Source: Osedax fenrisi
Lineage: Eukaryota > Annelida > Polychaeta > Sabellida > Siboglinidae
Direction: 5' to 3'
Assembly: GCA_964019155.1 (NCBI GenBank)
Contig: OZ025243.1
Span: 40,528,679-40,592,678, forward strand
DNA length: 64,000 nt
The notes beneath the pieces were generated by a model, which was given only the letters and a program-made list of their open reading frames with translations, had not been told where the DNA came from and made no database searches. Every line of letters starts with the position of its first letter. Positions within the stretch are counted from its first letter, which is position 1. The translations under genes were made by a program, and so were the position numbers. Positions 13,204 through 26,841 of this stretch are shown here, one piece after another.

Positions 13204-16200
13204 TTAATATTAGTAATATCATTTTTATTAAATATATTACGAATACCTAGGAATACAGGGTGAATATATATAAATAAAAACAATTAATAATGTAAATAAA
13301 TTATTAATATTAGCTGAGTTAGAAATACTTCGGGAAATTTCTATTCAGTTTTTATTAAATATTACAATAATCTTTATTTTGTATTTATCAGTCAACAATA
13401 CAAAATATGAGAAATTGTAATATCTATATAATGATGACATCTACTTTATTTACAAACCTATATTGTACACTACGATTACATTTAGTCACAAATATAATCG
13501 ATTAATATTATCAATAATATTATTGTATATGCACTATTATTTTATTATAATTTTACTTTATCCGAATATATATGATGATATATGGCACTATATTGTCAGG
13601 AGTTATCGAAGGAGTTATCACACTTTCACTGATCCTCCTTAGACTTTGTCTATAAACTGATTTCATTCATTCATTCATTGATACCCGCGTTTATCTAACT
13701 GATGATTTGAACAGGGCGAGCATATTCAAAGAGAAGGGAGACATCACCATGTCTATCATCAACTTCACGCAGGCAATCAAACTTAACGAGCAAGACTACG
13801 AGAGTCTGTATCAGCGAGCCGAGATGTACGAAAGGGTTAGAGCGGGGGGTTCACAACAAACATAACAGCCTGATTTTGATAGCCCGATATAGTCCAGTAC
13901 ATACATCGGGCAGTTTTCATGTGAACAGCTATATCTGTTCATATTCATATTCATATTTTATTTATATTTATATTCATAAATATATATATATATATATTCG
14001 GCTATATATGAATTACCTATTAAATCTAATACTTACCCGATATCGGATAAATGTTTTAAAACGAATAAATAAAAATCAGATTATTATTTCGGTGTAAAAC
14101 CCAACCCCTTTTAGGTTACTACTCTACTACTCGTTTCTTGTTTTTTTATTTATTATCATTCTATAACTTGTATCGTTAATCTTATTACTAAATATTATAT
14201 TCATCATATCTTATCGTTCATTAGTTTTATTTACACTTTCCATGCCAAAATAAAATAATCCTCATCATCATCATCATCATCAATAATTCTCTTTTCCCAT
14301 ACCACTTCCCCACACTATTATGCATATATCTATCTCCCTATCTCACTTAAAGCAAGACGATATCCTACTAACTTCCACTACCTACCACTACCCGTGACTA
14401 CCATTCTGATCTCATCTCTGTGACCTCTAGCAAGGTGACATCCTACTTGCTATGGAGGACTACTCGTGCGCCTCCAAGATAAACCCGACCTTAACGGACG
14501 CCATCTTTAAACACGCCCTTCATCACTTCAATAACAAGTTTGCTTATTACTCCTGTGTTACTCCTGTGTCACCAACTACTACTACCGTTATGACTATCTC
14601 TGCACGTGTGTGTGTGTGGTGTGTGTGTGTATGTATGTGTGTGTGTGTGTGTGATAAAGTTACTTTGAATTCAAATAATCATGTGAATATAATTAATACA
14701 TATTTAATTAAGAATTCAATGGAGGTTATTTCATCTTATTTATAATTAAAAAGATGAAATATACGTTAAATATCAATACATTATTTATCAGTTGGGAATT
14801 ATATAATTTTAGAAATAGGCATATGATTAATACACCAGTTATTAAAGATATGCTTATGGTAATACATTATAAATAAGGAATAGGCAAGCATATAACCGAT
14901 GTATCTCTCTCTCTCTCGGCTACACAGCGAATGTAAACAGGAATTGACGCGCGCTACTCTTTCATAACAGTAATTATATATGTATATCGCTCTCTCCACT
15001 ACATGCAACATAGTGTACACTGTAAACGTAAACAGGAAGTGGCAAGCAGCTAATTATTACTGTTATATATCTTTCCCTCGAAAACATGTATACACATTAG
15101 TGATGTAAATTATGCCGAGCTTTTTAATGCAGAGTCTAGACTTTTGGTTATTAATGCCGAGCAGATAATTTAATTTTCGGAATAAAATTAGACCCAGCCG
15201 AGCTGAGACTCTAGATAAACGAGACCAAGCCGAGTTTAGACTTTAGGTAACTGAGACTGAGACTTCATCGATGCTTTAGATTTGACTGGTATCATTGACA
15301 TCACTAATACATACATACTTACAAATATCCATTGTCTAGTTATTAAGTGTGTGCTTATTTATTATATGTTATAGTTTTAATTTGAAATTTACTTATATAT
15401 ATATATATATGTATTTATTGTTTTTTTATCACAATTATTATGCACTAGTGAGTAATATAACTATTTGATATCGACGGTATTTAACTAATCGATGGATATA
15501 AACAGGAAGTGGCAGGCGGCTATCTCTGACCTCAGCGACCTCCTCAAGCAGAAGTCCACCGACTCAAGTTCGCGTATCTACAGGGGGCGGGCCTACGCCG
15601 CTCTCCACCAATGGCAGCCGGCGCTACAAGACCTCTCTGCTGCCATACACTTGGATCCGATGAACTGGCAGGCCCATTACTATAGGGGATGTCTTCTTAG
15701 AAAGTTTATATCAGTGTGTGTATACATATCAGTTTGTGTTTATATATGTATATATGTATATTTGTATGTATCTATATATATATATAAGGTTTAGAAAAAT
15801 ATATTCATTAAGGGGATGGCATACGACGCCCGCCTCTCTATATATAGAGATAGCAAATATTGGGTCTTCGCAAAACTAGGTGCGCAGATTTCTATTCATT
15901 GAATTGAGCTAAATTTTTGTATATTCTATTCATTAAATGTATACACATACTATTACAGGACGTAATTTTGATAATATATATTATATAACATATATATATA
16001 TATGCACACATTTTATTTTTTTAATTTACGGAATTTCTATAGAAATTGTTATTATTTGCAATTATACACATACAAATTTAGAAAATTACTCATGTAATAG
16101 TATTCATATATATGTTATTTATATAATGCAATAAAAATTAGTAAAAAACATATAATATGTTTTGTCATACCTAAGTTTATACACACATACCTAGCGCGAA

Positions 16201-16973
16201 ATAATTATTCTGAGAAAACAGCATTTGAAAATATATAAATACATTATATATCATATATAATGAATATATATATATAAACCACATGTTATGTTATTACTAG
16301 ACTGTTTTCATAAATAATTTATTTACAGATATTAAAAAACAAATAATAGAATATTATAATGAAATAAAAAAATTTTAAATACAAAATTATTTTCACCAAA
16401 ACAAGGTGTGTGACATCCCCTTAATCGATTAGAATTATTCCTAAAATAAATGCCATCGTAAACTGTATAGCTAAATCATGATACATTTTTATAAAATGAT
16501 ACATTCTTCATCGAAGGATTCGATAATTATTTATAGATATAAATATCGTTGACGATATTACCCGATTACGCAATACATTGAGAATGAAACCGATAGACAC
16601 CGGTAATGTCATACACTTCTCTTACAATCAATCAATCAATATATATATATATATATAAAACAACAACAAAAACTAACATTCCAAAAAAAACAACAACAAA
16701 AACATAAAAAAACTAATTAAAAGCATTTCTTTAATTATATTTTATTATTGATTGATAATTTATTTATGCAAATACATTATTTAAGATATTATTATTATTT
16801 AAGAAAAATTAAAATGATTAATTAGTATTATTATTATTAATTATATTTTATTGTTATTTAAAACAAGTTTATTTTTATATATATGTTTATTTTATAATTT
16901 TATTTTATCATCATGAAACTCTAAATATAAATACTTCGATAATCAATTCTTGCTTCTTTATCTACTCTGATAT

Positions 16974-17011
<38 letters not shown>

Positions 17012-17180
17012 TTGGATGTATATATGTACACTATAAATATATGAGTAAAATATAAATTAATTCATAATCTATATACATATATTATAATAAATGTATATAG
17101 ATTATGAATGTCTTTATATTTTACTTTAATACTGTATATCGACTTGATTATTTATATACACTTTTTAATTGTATAATAAA

Positions 17181-17218
<38 letters not shown>

Positions 17219-18644
17219 TTTATTATACAATTAAAAAGTGTATATAAATAATATGTTGTATTTAGCTTTATTAAAATATTACTACATTATTATTAGATTA
17301 CAATATGCTTGCTTATTCCTACAACTAATACCTACATTAATGTACCCCTAACACCAACAGAATACATCCTAGCAAGGCGCTACAAGACTTCAGTGTTTCC
17401 CTGATACTGGACTCTTCGAAAGATAACATCAACTCACTCCTTCACAGGGGAATACTTTACAATTCAATCGGAAGGTTTCAATTCAACAATAATCATAATT
17501 ATCATATATTATCTTCATTCTACAATGATAACAAATCAATACATCACTCCATATACGGTAGGTTATTGTTCCACATTTAATTTAGATTTGAAAATGTAAT
17601 ACAATTATTATATAAATCAACATATTTTAATATTTCTGTATATGTCTCAGTACAATTGCAAGGACTTGTAGTCTCAGTAATAAATAGATTACATATATTT
17701 TAACATATTATATAATAAATGTATTTAAAGATGATTAGGTAATAAAAGAAGGATCTCTATTTCTACTCTCTATAGATGACTAATATGTTAAGAGAAATTT
17801 GGAAATTAAATTAATTTACTACATATAATATTAGAAATAATTTATTTTCATTTATTATTATAATGTATACATATAATAAATAATAATAAATATAGATTAT
17901 ATATTCTACACGAAAATAATATGTGTACATTTTATACTTAATAAGTAATATTATTTAATTAAAGCGGTCATGATATTTAAGAATAATATACATAACGTAC
18001 GTATAATAGATATGTATATGTACAGTAGATATGATATCATTATAATGAATTGTAACGATTGCAAAGACATGAAGATGCCATTCCTGACTTCGAGGAGATG
18101 CTAACGTTAAGCAATATGGCAGTGGCTCACTGTAACCTTGGCCTGATTGACATGTGCAAGTTGTTCAACTATACAAGGTTAGAAGTCACCTCTACACTTT
18201 ATAATATACTCATCATTTCTATATGATATTAAAAGTATTCGCATATCATTCTCCTTTTAATCATAATTATCTATACATTAAATTATGCTAATATTAACAT
18301 CTAGTTTAATTATATATACTGGTAGTTAATTGTAAATTATAACAATAATAAGATGAATAATTCTCAATAACAATAATTCAAATAAATATAAACAAAATGT
18401 CGATGGATAAACTCTTTAATTTACTATTACTATCATTAATCACTACACGGAGAACACTAATACATTACCACGGAGCACAGGGCTATAACCAGGTTCACCA
18501 GTGCACTGAAAGCCGATGCCACTTATCAGAAGGCCTATCTATGCAGGGCTGAGTCATACTATCACCTCGATATGGTTAACATCTTATAGTTGTGATGACA
18601 TATTTGTTAATATATTATTTATATTCTAAAACTATAGGTTACTA

Positions 18645-18682
<38 letters not shown>

Positions 18683-21543
18683 TTAATTAGAAATGAAAGA
18701 AATTTCGAATGAATAGTTATATTTATAAGTCTATATTATAATTATTTTTTTAATAATATTTTTCATATATAAGAAAACCATACATTAATAATATACAAAT
18801 TCTCAATATTATTTAGTATATATAATATTTAGAAGTGATAATTGAGTTTAAAAAAAGAATTTAAATTAATTTAATTTTAACCCACGCATCGTGATTGAAC
18901 TCTTCATTACAGAAGAAACAAGCTCTGCAAGACTACACAAGGCTGATACATCTAAGACCTGACATTCAGCAGTACTACATGTATAGAGTTGGTACTGGGT
19001 ATCTCATTAGTTGTGTGGCTATTGGGCTATTTGTGTTGGACAATCAATAATCACTTTATTAATAACTGGTATATTTGATATGTATTTGATGCCATACATT
19101 ATTTAATTACAAATAATTTAATATATATATTTTTTTTAAATTATATAATATCTGTGTACTTTTTGTGTACGAAACTAAGTTTAGTTATTAATTTCAACTA
19201 CATTGTAACATGAACATTCGTAACATGAATATGAACATGTGTTCTGCAGGGTTGGATGTTACTGATGAATGAGAAACTAGATCTGGCAGCTTACTGTGTA
19301 AGACATGCTGCAGAACTGAATGCATCTTTAGGTTTGTTTTACCATAGTAGTATAGGTGGCAGTACTAGTAGCAGTATAGGTGGCAGTACTAGTAGTATAT
19401 GTATCCGTAGGAGTGTTAATAGTAATGGTAGTGGTCGTGATAGTGGTGAAAATAGTATTAGGTGCGATAGTATTTTGAATGGTAATGATATTGGCAAAGA
19501 TTTTGCAAAGCAAAGATATAACACTCCCAATCCTCCCAACGTAAATAACGAACCCCTGTTACTGCTGGCATTAGTATCGAAATCACCGAAATAGATTTAA
19601 GTTTGGCTCGGTTTTTATTCAACAATGTTTTCATCTTTCTATTAAATTACATGCAATTTAAATTTTATTCACCTCATAGACAAGAATATCGTTTAAAACC
19701 AAAATATCCTACTTCTCTGTTATATATTAGTAATGAACACTTAGTTTTCATCCTATAAATAATAATTTAAAACATTATTTTATATATAAAAGTGTATAGT
19801 TTGACATGAATTTAAATTATTAATCAAATTTTTGTTGTTGAAATAATAACCTATGTAGGTGGCGATGTTCATTCAAAGTATATAAAATCGAATTACATGA
19901 TTTCGCATAAGTATTATATCTTTCATTAGAAAAATCGTTGATAGTGGTATATAGAATGAAATATTATTTAGTTAAATTAATATCCATGTAGAGTATATAT
20001 ACAGTATATATATAAGGTTTCACACCGACATAACAGTCTGATTTTTATAGCCCAATATCATGCTATACAAATTATTTATTATTTATTCATTTTAAAACTT
20101 TTTACCCGATATCAGGCAAGTCAAAGATTTGATAAGCACTTTATATATGAACGCATGTGCATAAGGCCCATGTCGACTTGCCCTATATCTGTACAGACGT
20201 TCACACCGAAAATAGCGATTTATATACTCGCAGATATCAGTATATAAAAATAAGTCTTTTATTTTGATGTGAAGTACCCTCATATCATATACATTACCGC
20301 CCCCCAGGTGGCAGCGCTACGCAGCAGGCCATCGTTCAAACGTTCCTGAAGAACTACGACAAGGCTATCGGAGCGTTGGAAACAGCCGTCCGAAGTAGCC
20401 ACAACGTCCAGTTGTATGTGCTACTAGGACGTATCAAGATGAAGGCCAGCATGTGGGAGTCGGCAGCTAAGAGTTTCACTAAGGCACTCGAGATCATGGT
20501 TAGAAGACGTAGTAGTAGTGTTCAGTCCTCTCCCTAGGTGGCAGCAGGCTGGTTTGTCTAATAACGAATAGGTGCTGTTGTTTGTATATCGATTATAACA
20601 ATTTAGTAAGGTTTTTAAGTTAATGTTTTCTTTCTTTCTTTAATTTATAAGAACTCTCAAAAGGCATCGATACAGTACGTTGGTGTCTTTATTTGGTGAC
20701 ACCAAGCTTGGTAACAACCGAGGTAACACATCCTTTAGGTTCAGTATATTCATGTTTTATGTATTTTGATTATATTTATTACGATTTTGAAATATTTTGT
20801 AACAATTATACTTTATTATTTGAATTGTATTATTTATCTTTAATTATGTATATAAAAATGATATATCAATTCTATAATATATTTCATCAAATATATATCA
20901 GTTATCATTTCAAATAATATGTTATTCTATACATGGTATCGAATAACATATGTTAAATGCACGATATAACATATGTAGTACATATTATGTACTATAATGT
21001 TGTATACATTAGCATATATTCTCTACATCTGCTTATGAATTACATTCATTTACATATTTTAATATTCGAATACTTACATACATGACCTATATATTTAATT
21101 ATCTTTGAATATTTATAAGACTAAAATATGTTATACTACTTTAGTCAAATGTAACCTGTCTATCAATAGAGATAAATATATGATCATGGGTGTATCTAAA
21201 AACAAGATGGTGAGTACATGTTTAATTTTGTGTATGTCATACACTGTATGATAATTTGAAAAGAAGTTTTATAGATTGACTAAATGCTATACAAAATAAT
21301 TTACTTGTATGCTAAATTTGAATCATAGTTATGTAAAATAGAATTACACTTTATGTATTACCTATTGATAGAATACAAGTAGAAAAGTTATTTATAATAT
21401 TATTAAAAATAAGACCAATATAATTGGATTATATTTTAACTTCGGGTGGCATGGATAATACATTTATGAAATTTTAATTATATATTAAAATCAAAATATG
21501 AGAGATATTGGTATTATAAAAATGTGTTTTATGTAACAGTCTA

Positions 21544-21579
<36 letters not shown>

Positions 21580-24116
21580 ATATATATATATATACTATTG
21601 CTATACTATATTTGCATATCACCGGACACACACACAGAATCCGTGGAACGAGTCGAAGCTAATGCCGACCTCCCAGTCGCAAGCAGCGCCCCCTGCCGAG
21701 GCTGCCGAGATGTATTATCTGATTGGTCTGTGTCTGATGGAGAGTAAAGAGTATGCGGATGCCTGCGAAGCGTTCAACAGCACACTGAAGATTGACCCCA
21801 GATACGCAGAGGTCAATGTTGTTATTGTTGTTGTAGTTGTAGGGTCATAGAGCGGGGTAGCGTACAATATATTTAACGTGAAATGTAAAATATATTACAC
21901 GATATATATATAACATATTATATAAAATATATAATATGACATATAAATTTTATAATATGAGATATGAAATATTTATATGCATTATGTAGAATGTTTATTA
22001 GATACTTTATTTATTAACTACCAATATTACCGGATATTCATAAATCTAAATTATTTATTTATGTTAAATATTTATAATCATACAATAAACATGCATAATA
22101 TCCTATGAAACAAAATAGGTACTATGCATTTGATATACTTCTAAATTAAAGGTAAATAAACAAGCTTTGTATAAAGGATATTTGTTGTTTTCGTTACTTT
22201 TGTTACAGGTACACATCTATTATGCGAAGAGCACAAATATATCATTATTATATAGATTTCCATTTATGGATTATATTAATATTCGTGCATAAATATATAT
22301 ATATATATATAATATTATATAGATTAATACTAAAACAGCAGCATTACATAGAGATATCACATGTTAACAGGCCTACTATCAACGAGCTATGAGTCGCTTG
22401 AAACTGGGTCATAGTAAAGCGATACAAGACCTGAATAAAGCTCTTTCCATCGATCCCACTCTATTCCAAGTCAGTGTATATCGTTATTGTTTCATTTCTT
22501 ACGTGAGTTATCAATAAATCCTAGTGTCTCTTATTCTATTGTATTCTATGAATTGATTATATTATACAACTGCATGTCACTTATTAATACGTTTCATTTA
22601 AATTATTATAATACATTTCATTATTCATCTTAACATTGACTTTAACTTAAGGGTAGGCGCGACCTCTATTCTATATGTTATACAGTGATATTACGCAATA
22701 TATACGACCAAGTGAATATGCTCACGGCGCACTAATCTTTCGATATAGCATGGCGTGCTTCAATTAGATTATATCAACCAATGAGCGTCGTGCTTCACTT
22801 AGATTATATCAACCAATGAGCGTCGTGCGATCCGATAATGCTAGACTGCTAAGTGCAGATATTGTATTCAGTTATCATTCTGATCATCCTAACATACCTG
22901 TTCTACGTATCGATGCTATATGTATAGTAATAATTCTGATATTGTATCGATGCTATATGTCTAATTAAAGTTCTGATATTGTATACGCTATATGTGATAA
23001 ATAATCTAACCCAATGTACACGGCAAGCTTAATAACGTTGATTAAAGCAGTTCACGTTTTATTTCCTAACAAAACAACAAAAAGGCATTTCGGCCTATTA
23101 CATATAAATAGATTTGTACATGTATTTAATAGGAAAAATAGTGGTCAACTATAAGTGTATTAACTTTTTTACTTTTATTTATTCAATATAAAATTTAACA
23201 TTTTATAGAATATATTTAATATTAATTATGTTTAACTAATAAATTATTATTTTGAAAATAAAAGATAATATTATGAATATTTAAAAATGTATTAATTATT
23301 AAATTAAGAAATATGCAAATATTGTGTATTTCTATATATTTTAAATTATCTGAAAATTTCAATTTACATAAAGAATTATTTTAGGACTTAATGAGTGAAA
23401 TTAGTTAAAATTATGATTCTGTGTAAATTGGTGAATCTAAAGATTTACAATTATTTTATTAAAAATGTATGACATATATAACAAATATAAAATAGGTGAT
23501 AAATATCACAATATATTGTTTATTTTAGCTTTTAAAATTCTAAAAATTATAAATATTAAATTTAATTAATTTTTTTTAAGTTATTATTATAATTTATACT
23601 CATTAAATGATATACTTTTAAATGCATTTATTTTATAGTTATATTTTACGTAAAAACATGATTTATATATCATTTCATAGATAATAGTTAATATTTTAAT
23701 AATATTATATAAATAAATTTTGAAACATAATTTTTTTACTCACTTTTAGAAGTCAGCGCCTACTCTTTAAGGTCATATTAACGTATTACCTAAACATATC
23801 ATTATTATTACTACATACGATAATACAGTATCAATTAAATACCATTTCAATCTTTTTTAATTTTTCGAGGACAAATCTCTCAACCCGTGCAATAACTCTA
23901 TCGTAAGAATTCTCTTCATATACATATTGACCTCACACCACATCTAGAACGATCTATAACCAGTACTACGTAACCACTCTGTTAGGCGTACCTAAGTAGG
24001 GCTACCTACTACGGTATGAGGAACAGGTTCACTAAAGCTATCCTGAACTGCAACGAGGCAATTATACTACAGCCTAAAGGCATCAGGGCATACTTGTACA
24101 GGTATACAGCTATCTA

Positions 24117-24177
<61 letters not shown>

Positions 24178-26791
24178 TAATAATATATATTAATATAAGC
24201 TACCTATAGCTTCTGAATATCCATCTGTATATTAATTCAATATTCAGTAAATATTAATTCATTCATATATATATATGCATACAGTGTAAACTTGATACAC
24301 CGGTCAACTCAGGACTGACCATAGTGTAGTCACGAAGACGGTATATAGAGTTGATGTTTGTGTACATAAATGTCGTAAACCACTCAATTGTACGCCAGTC
24401 GATTACTTAGTAAGAGCGGAGGTTGCTATGGTAACAGCGTCGGCACCGGATACGTGTGTGTGTGTGTGCTCGCGTAACATATAGCCTAGGTTTAATATAG
24501 TAGTGATTAATGAGTGCGATTAATATACAAGTGCTTCGAGACTGTACGTGTATCGTTAGAAGAAGACACACTATCGTATAGTAGATCACGGAGAAGGTGA
24601 TAAGTTACAATCATAACTAAAGAACATATGCGAACAGATTTTAGGTTTTATATAATATATACTATACATGAATGAATGAAATCAGTTTATAGACAAAGTC
24701 TAAGGAGAATCAGTGAAAGCGATAAGCTTTATTGATTAGATACCTTCTGACAATATAGTGCCATATATCATCATATTCATTCGGATAAAAATAAAACATA
24801 ATAAAATAATAATTCAATTTTTATATGCAATTGTATACTGTCGGTAGTGCATACAATTTATTTAATATACGATAGATATAGTGGACATTTGTACACTTAT
24901 AGAACCCGATTGTTTATTAATAAAATCTATAGAAATAACGCACATCGTTAAATAATATATAAATGTTTCATGCTATCTGTATAATATATATAATATGATA
25001 TATCTTTTTATATTATTCTATAACGATGTATGAATATCATCTTATTTAGAATGTAAACATATAGATTGATTACATTTAGAGAAATAATTAAATAAATATA
25101 ATTACAAATATTAATAAAAATAGAATTATATATTTATTTTATTTAAATAGTAGATATCATAACCTTTACCTCTACAATCATTGGTCAATTAACCACAAAC
25201 TATTACGTAGGGGAGCATTGAAATTCTTCATAAAAGCCTATCGCCTGGCTATAGATGACCTTACGAGGGCCATAGCTCTGGACAACAAATGCATTCAGGC
25301 CTACTTCAATAGAGCCGTCTGCCATCACAATAATAGTCATTGGTTACTGGTCAGTACACACAGTGGAGTCCTTTCATCCCATCCAGGAAGTTAGATGAAG
25401 TTTTCACTTATAACCATATATATGGCTCTAATGTCCCTTCGAAGCCGCTCTCATGTTAAGGCATCCATGGTTTTAACGAAATCCATGTCATTTATATTAT
25501 ACATAATAATATAAGATCACTTCTAAATAATATTGTAAGACCTATTTTAATGTTTCGGACGGGTCTTGATCTCGCGTCCTACTGCTTGTGTGTATGATTA
25601 GCCTTAGACAACTGAGCCACACGGGCAGTTATATATAGCATATTTCTACATATTTCTCATAAATAATGCTGAAAGTAGCATGGCTTAATGTAATGTATTG
25701 CTAGCCGGAAATAAACACACATATGCAATGTGAAGTGAACATGATACATCACATGATGATCTCCCCAGAGGGCACTGTTGCATGAATTCAAAACAGTATC
25801 TCTAGCACAGTATATAATGGTGGTTTCTAGGAAAATGTACGTGCTAATTAGTGTGCTTAAACCACCTACTCAACATAGATACATGTATAGATATGCTTGA
25901 GTATCAGTTCGAAGTTCGATTTCAATACTAATATATATATATATATACAGTAAAACCTCTCTATAAGAAACCTCTTTATAAGAAAAACCTCTTTATAAGA
26001 AAATTGTTCACACATTTGGTTGGAATTCAACCTTTTCCACATTAAAAAAACCTCTTTATAAGAAAATCTTATAAGAAAAATATAAGAAAAACCTCTTTAT
26101 AAGAAACTTATTGTATAAAAAATATAAAAAATAATTACATAAATAGAATTATTGTATATAGATACAAATTATAGAAATTAATTATTATATAAGATATTTT
26201 TTTTTCTTACAAATATTTTATATTACATAAATAGCTCGCAATGAATTAAAATTATATTAATAATTGTTATTGTATATCCGTAAATTTATTAAAATTTATT
26301 AAAATTAATTAATAAATGTTATTTATATCCTTGAATTTATTAAAATTAATTAATACATATTATTGTAGGTATATATTGTATCCATAAATGTATTAAAATG
26401 AATTAATAAATGTTATTATATCCTTAAATGTATTGATGATACAATGTATTATATTATACAATTAATTTTTAAATAATAGATTATTATAATATTCATCAAT
26501 GATCTAATTTATAATTTCAAATGTAAATCTAATAAAATTTCATTATGTATTAACATGTCTAAGCGCAAATAATACAGTATACATTTTAAATATAATATAA
26601 TTAAAGAAGTTGATCAAGGTTTACTGAACAATCAAGAATTATGTAAGATACATACTATTTCTCCATATTTATTATCAAAATCATTGGAAAAGTAAAAACC
26701 TCTTTATAAGAAAACCTCTCTATAAGAAAAAAAGTACCGAAAAAAAATAGTTTCTTATAGAGAGCTTTTACTGTATATTTTACATATAATA

Positions 26792-26841
<50 letters not shown>

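Noticed and set aside
25551..25628. A functional tRNA gene on the minus strand
   Set aside because: A-box and B-box-like motifs are present, but the cloverleaf stems are not convincing and it continues into a repeated SINE body.
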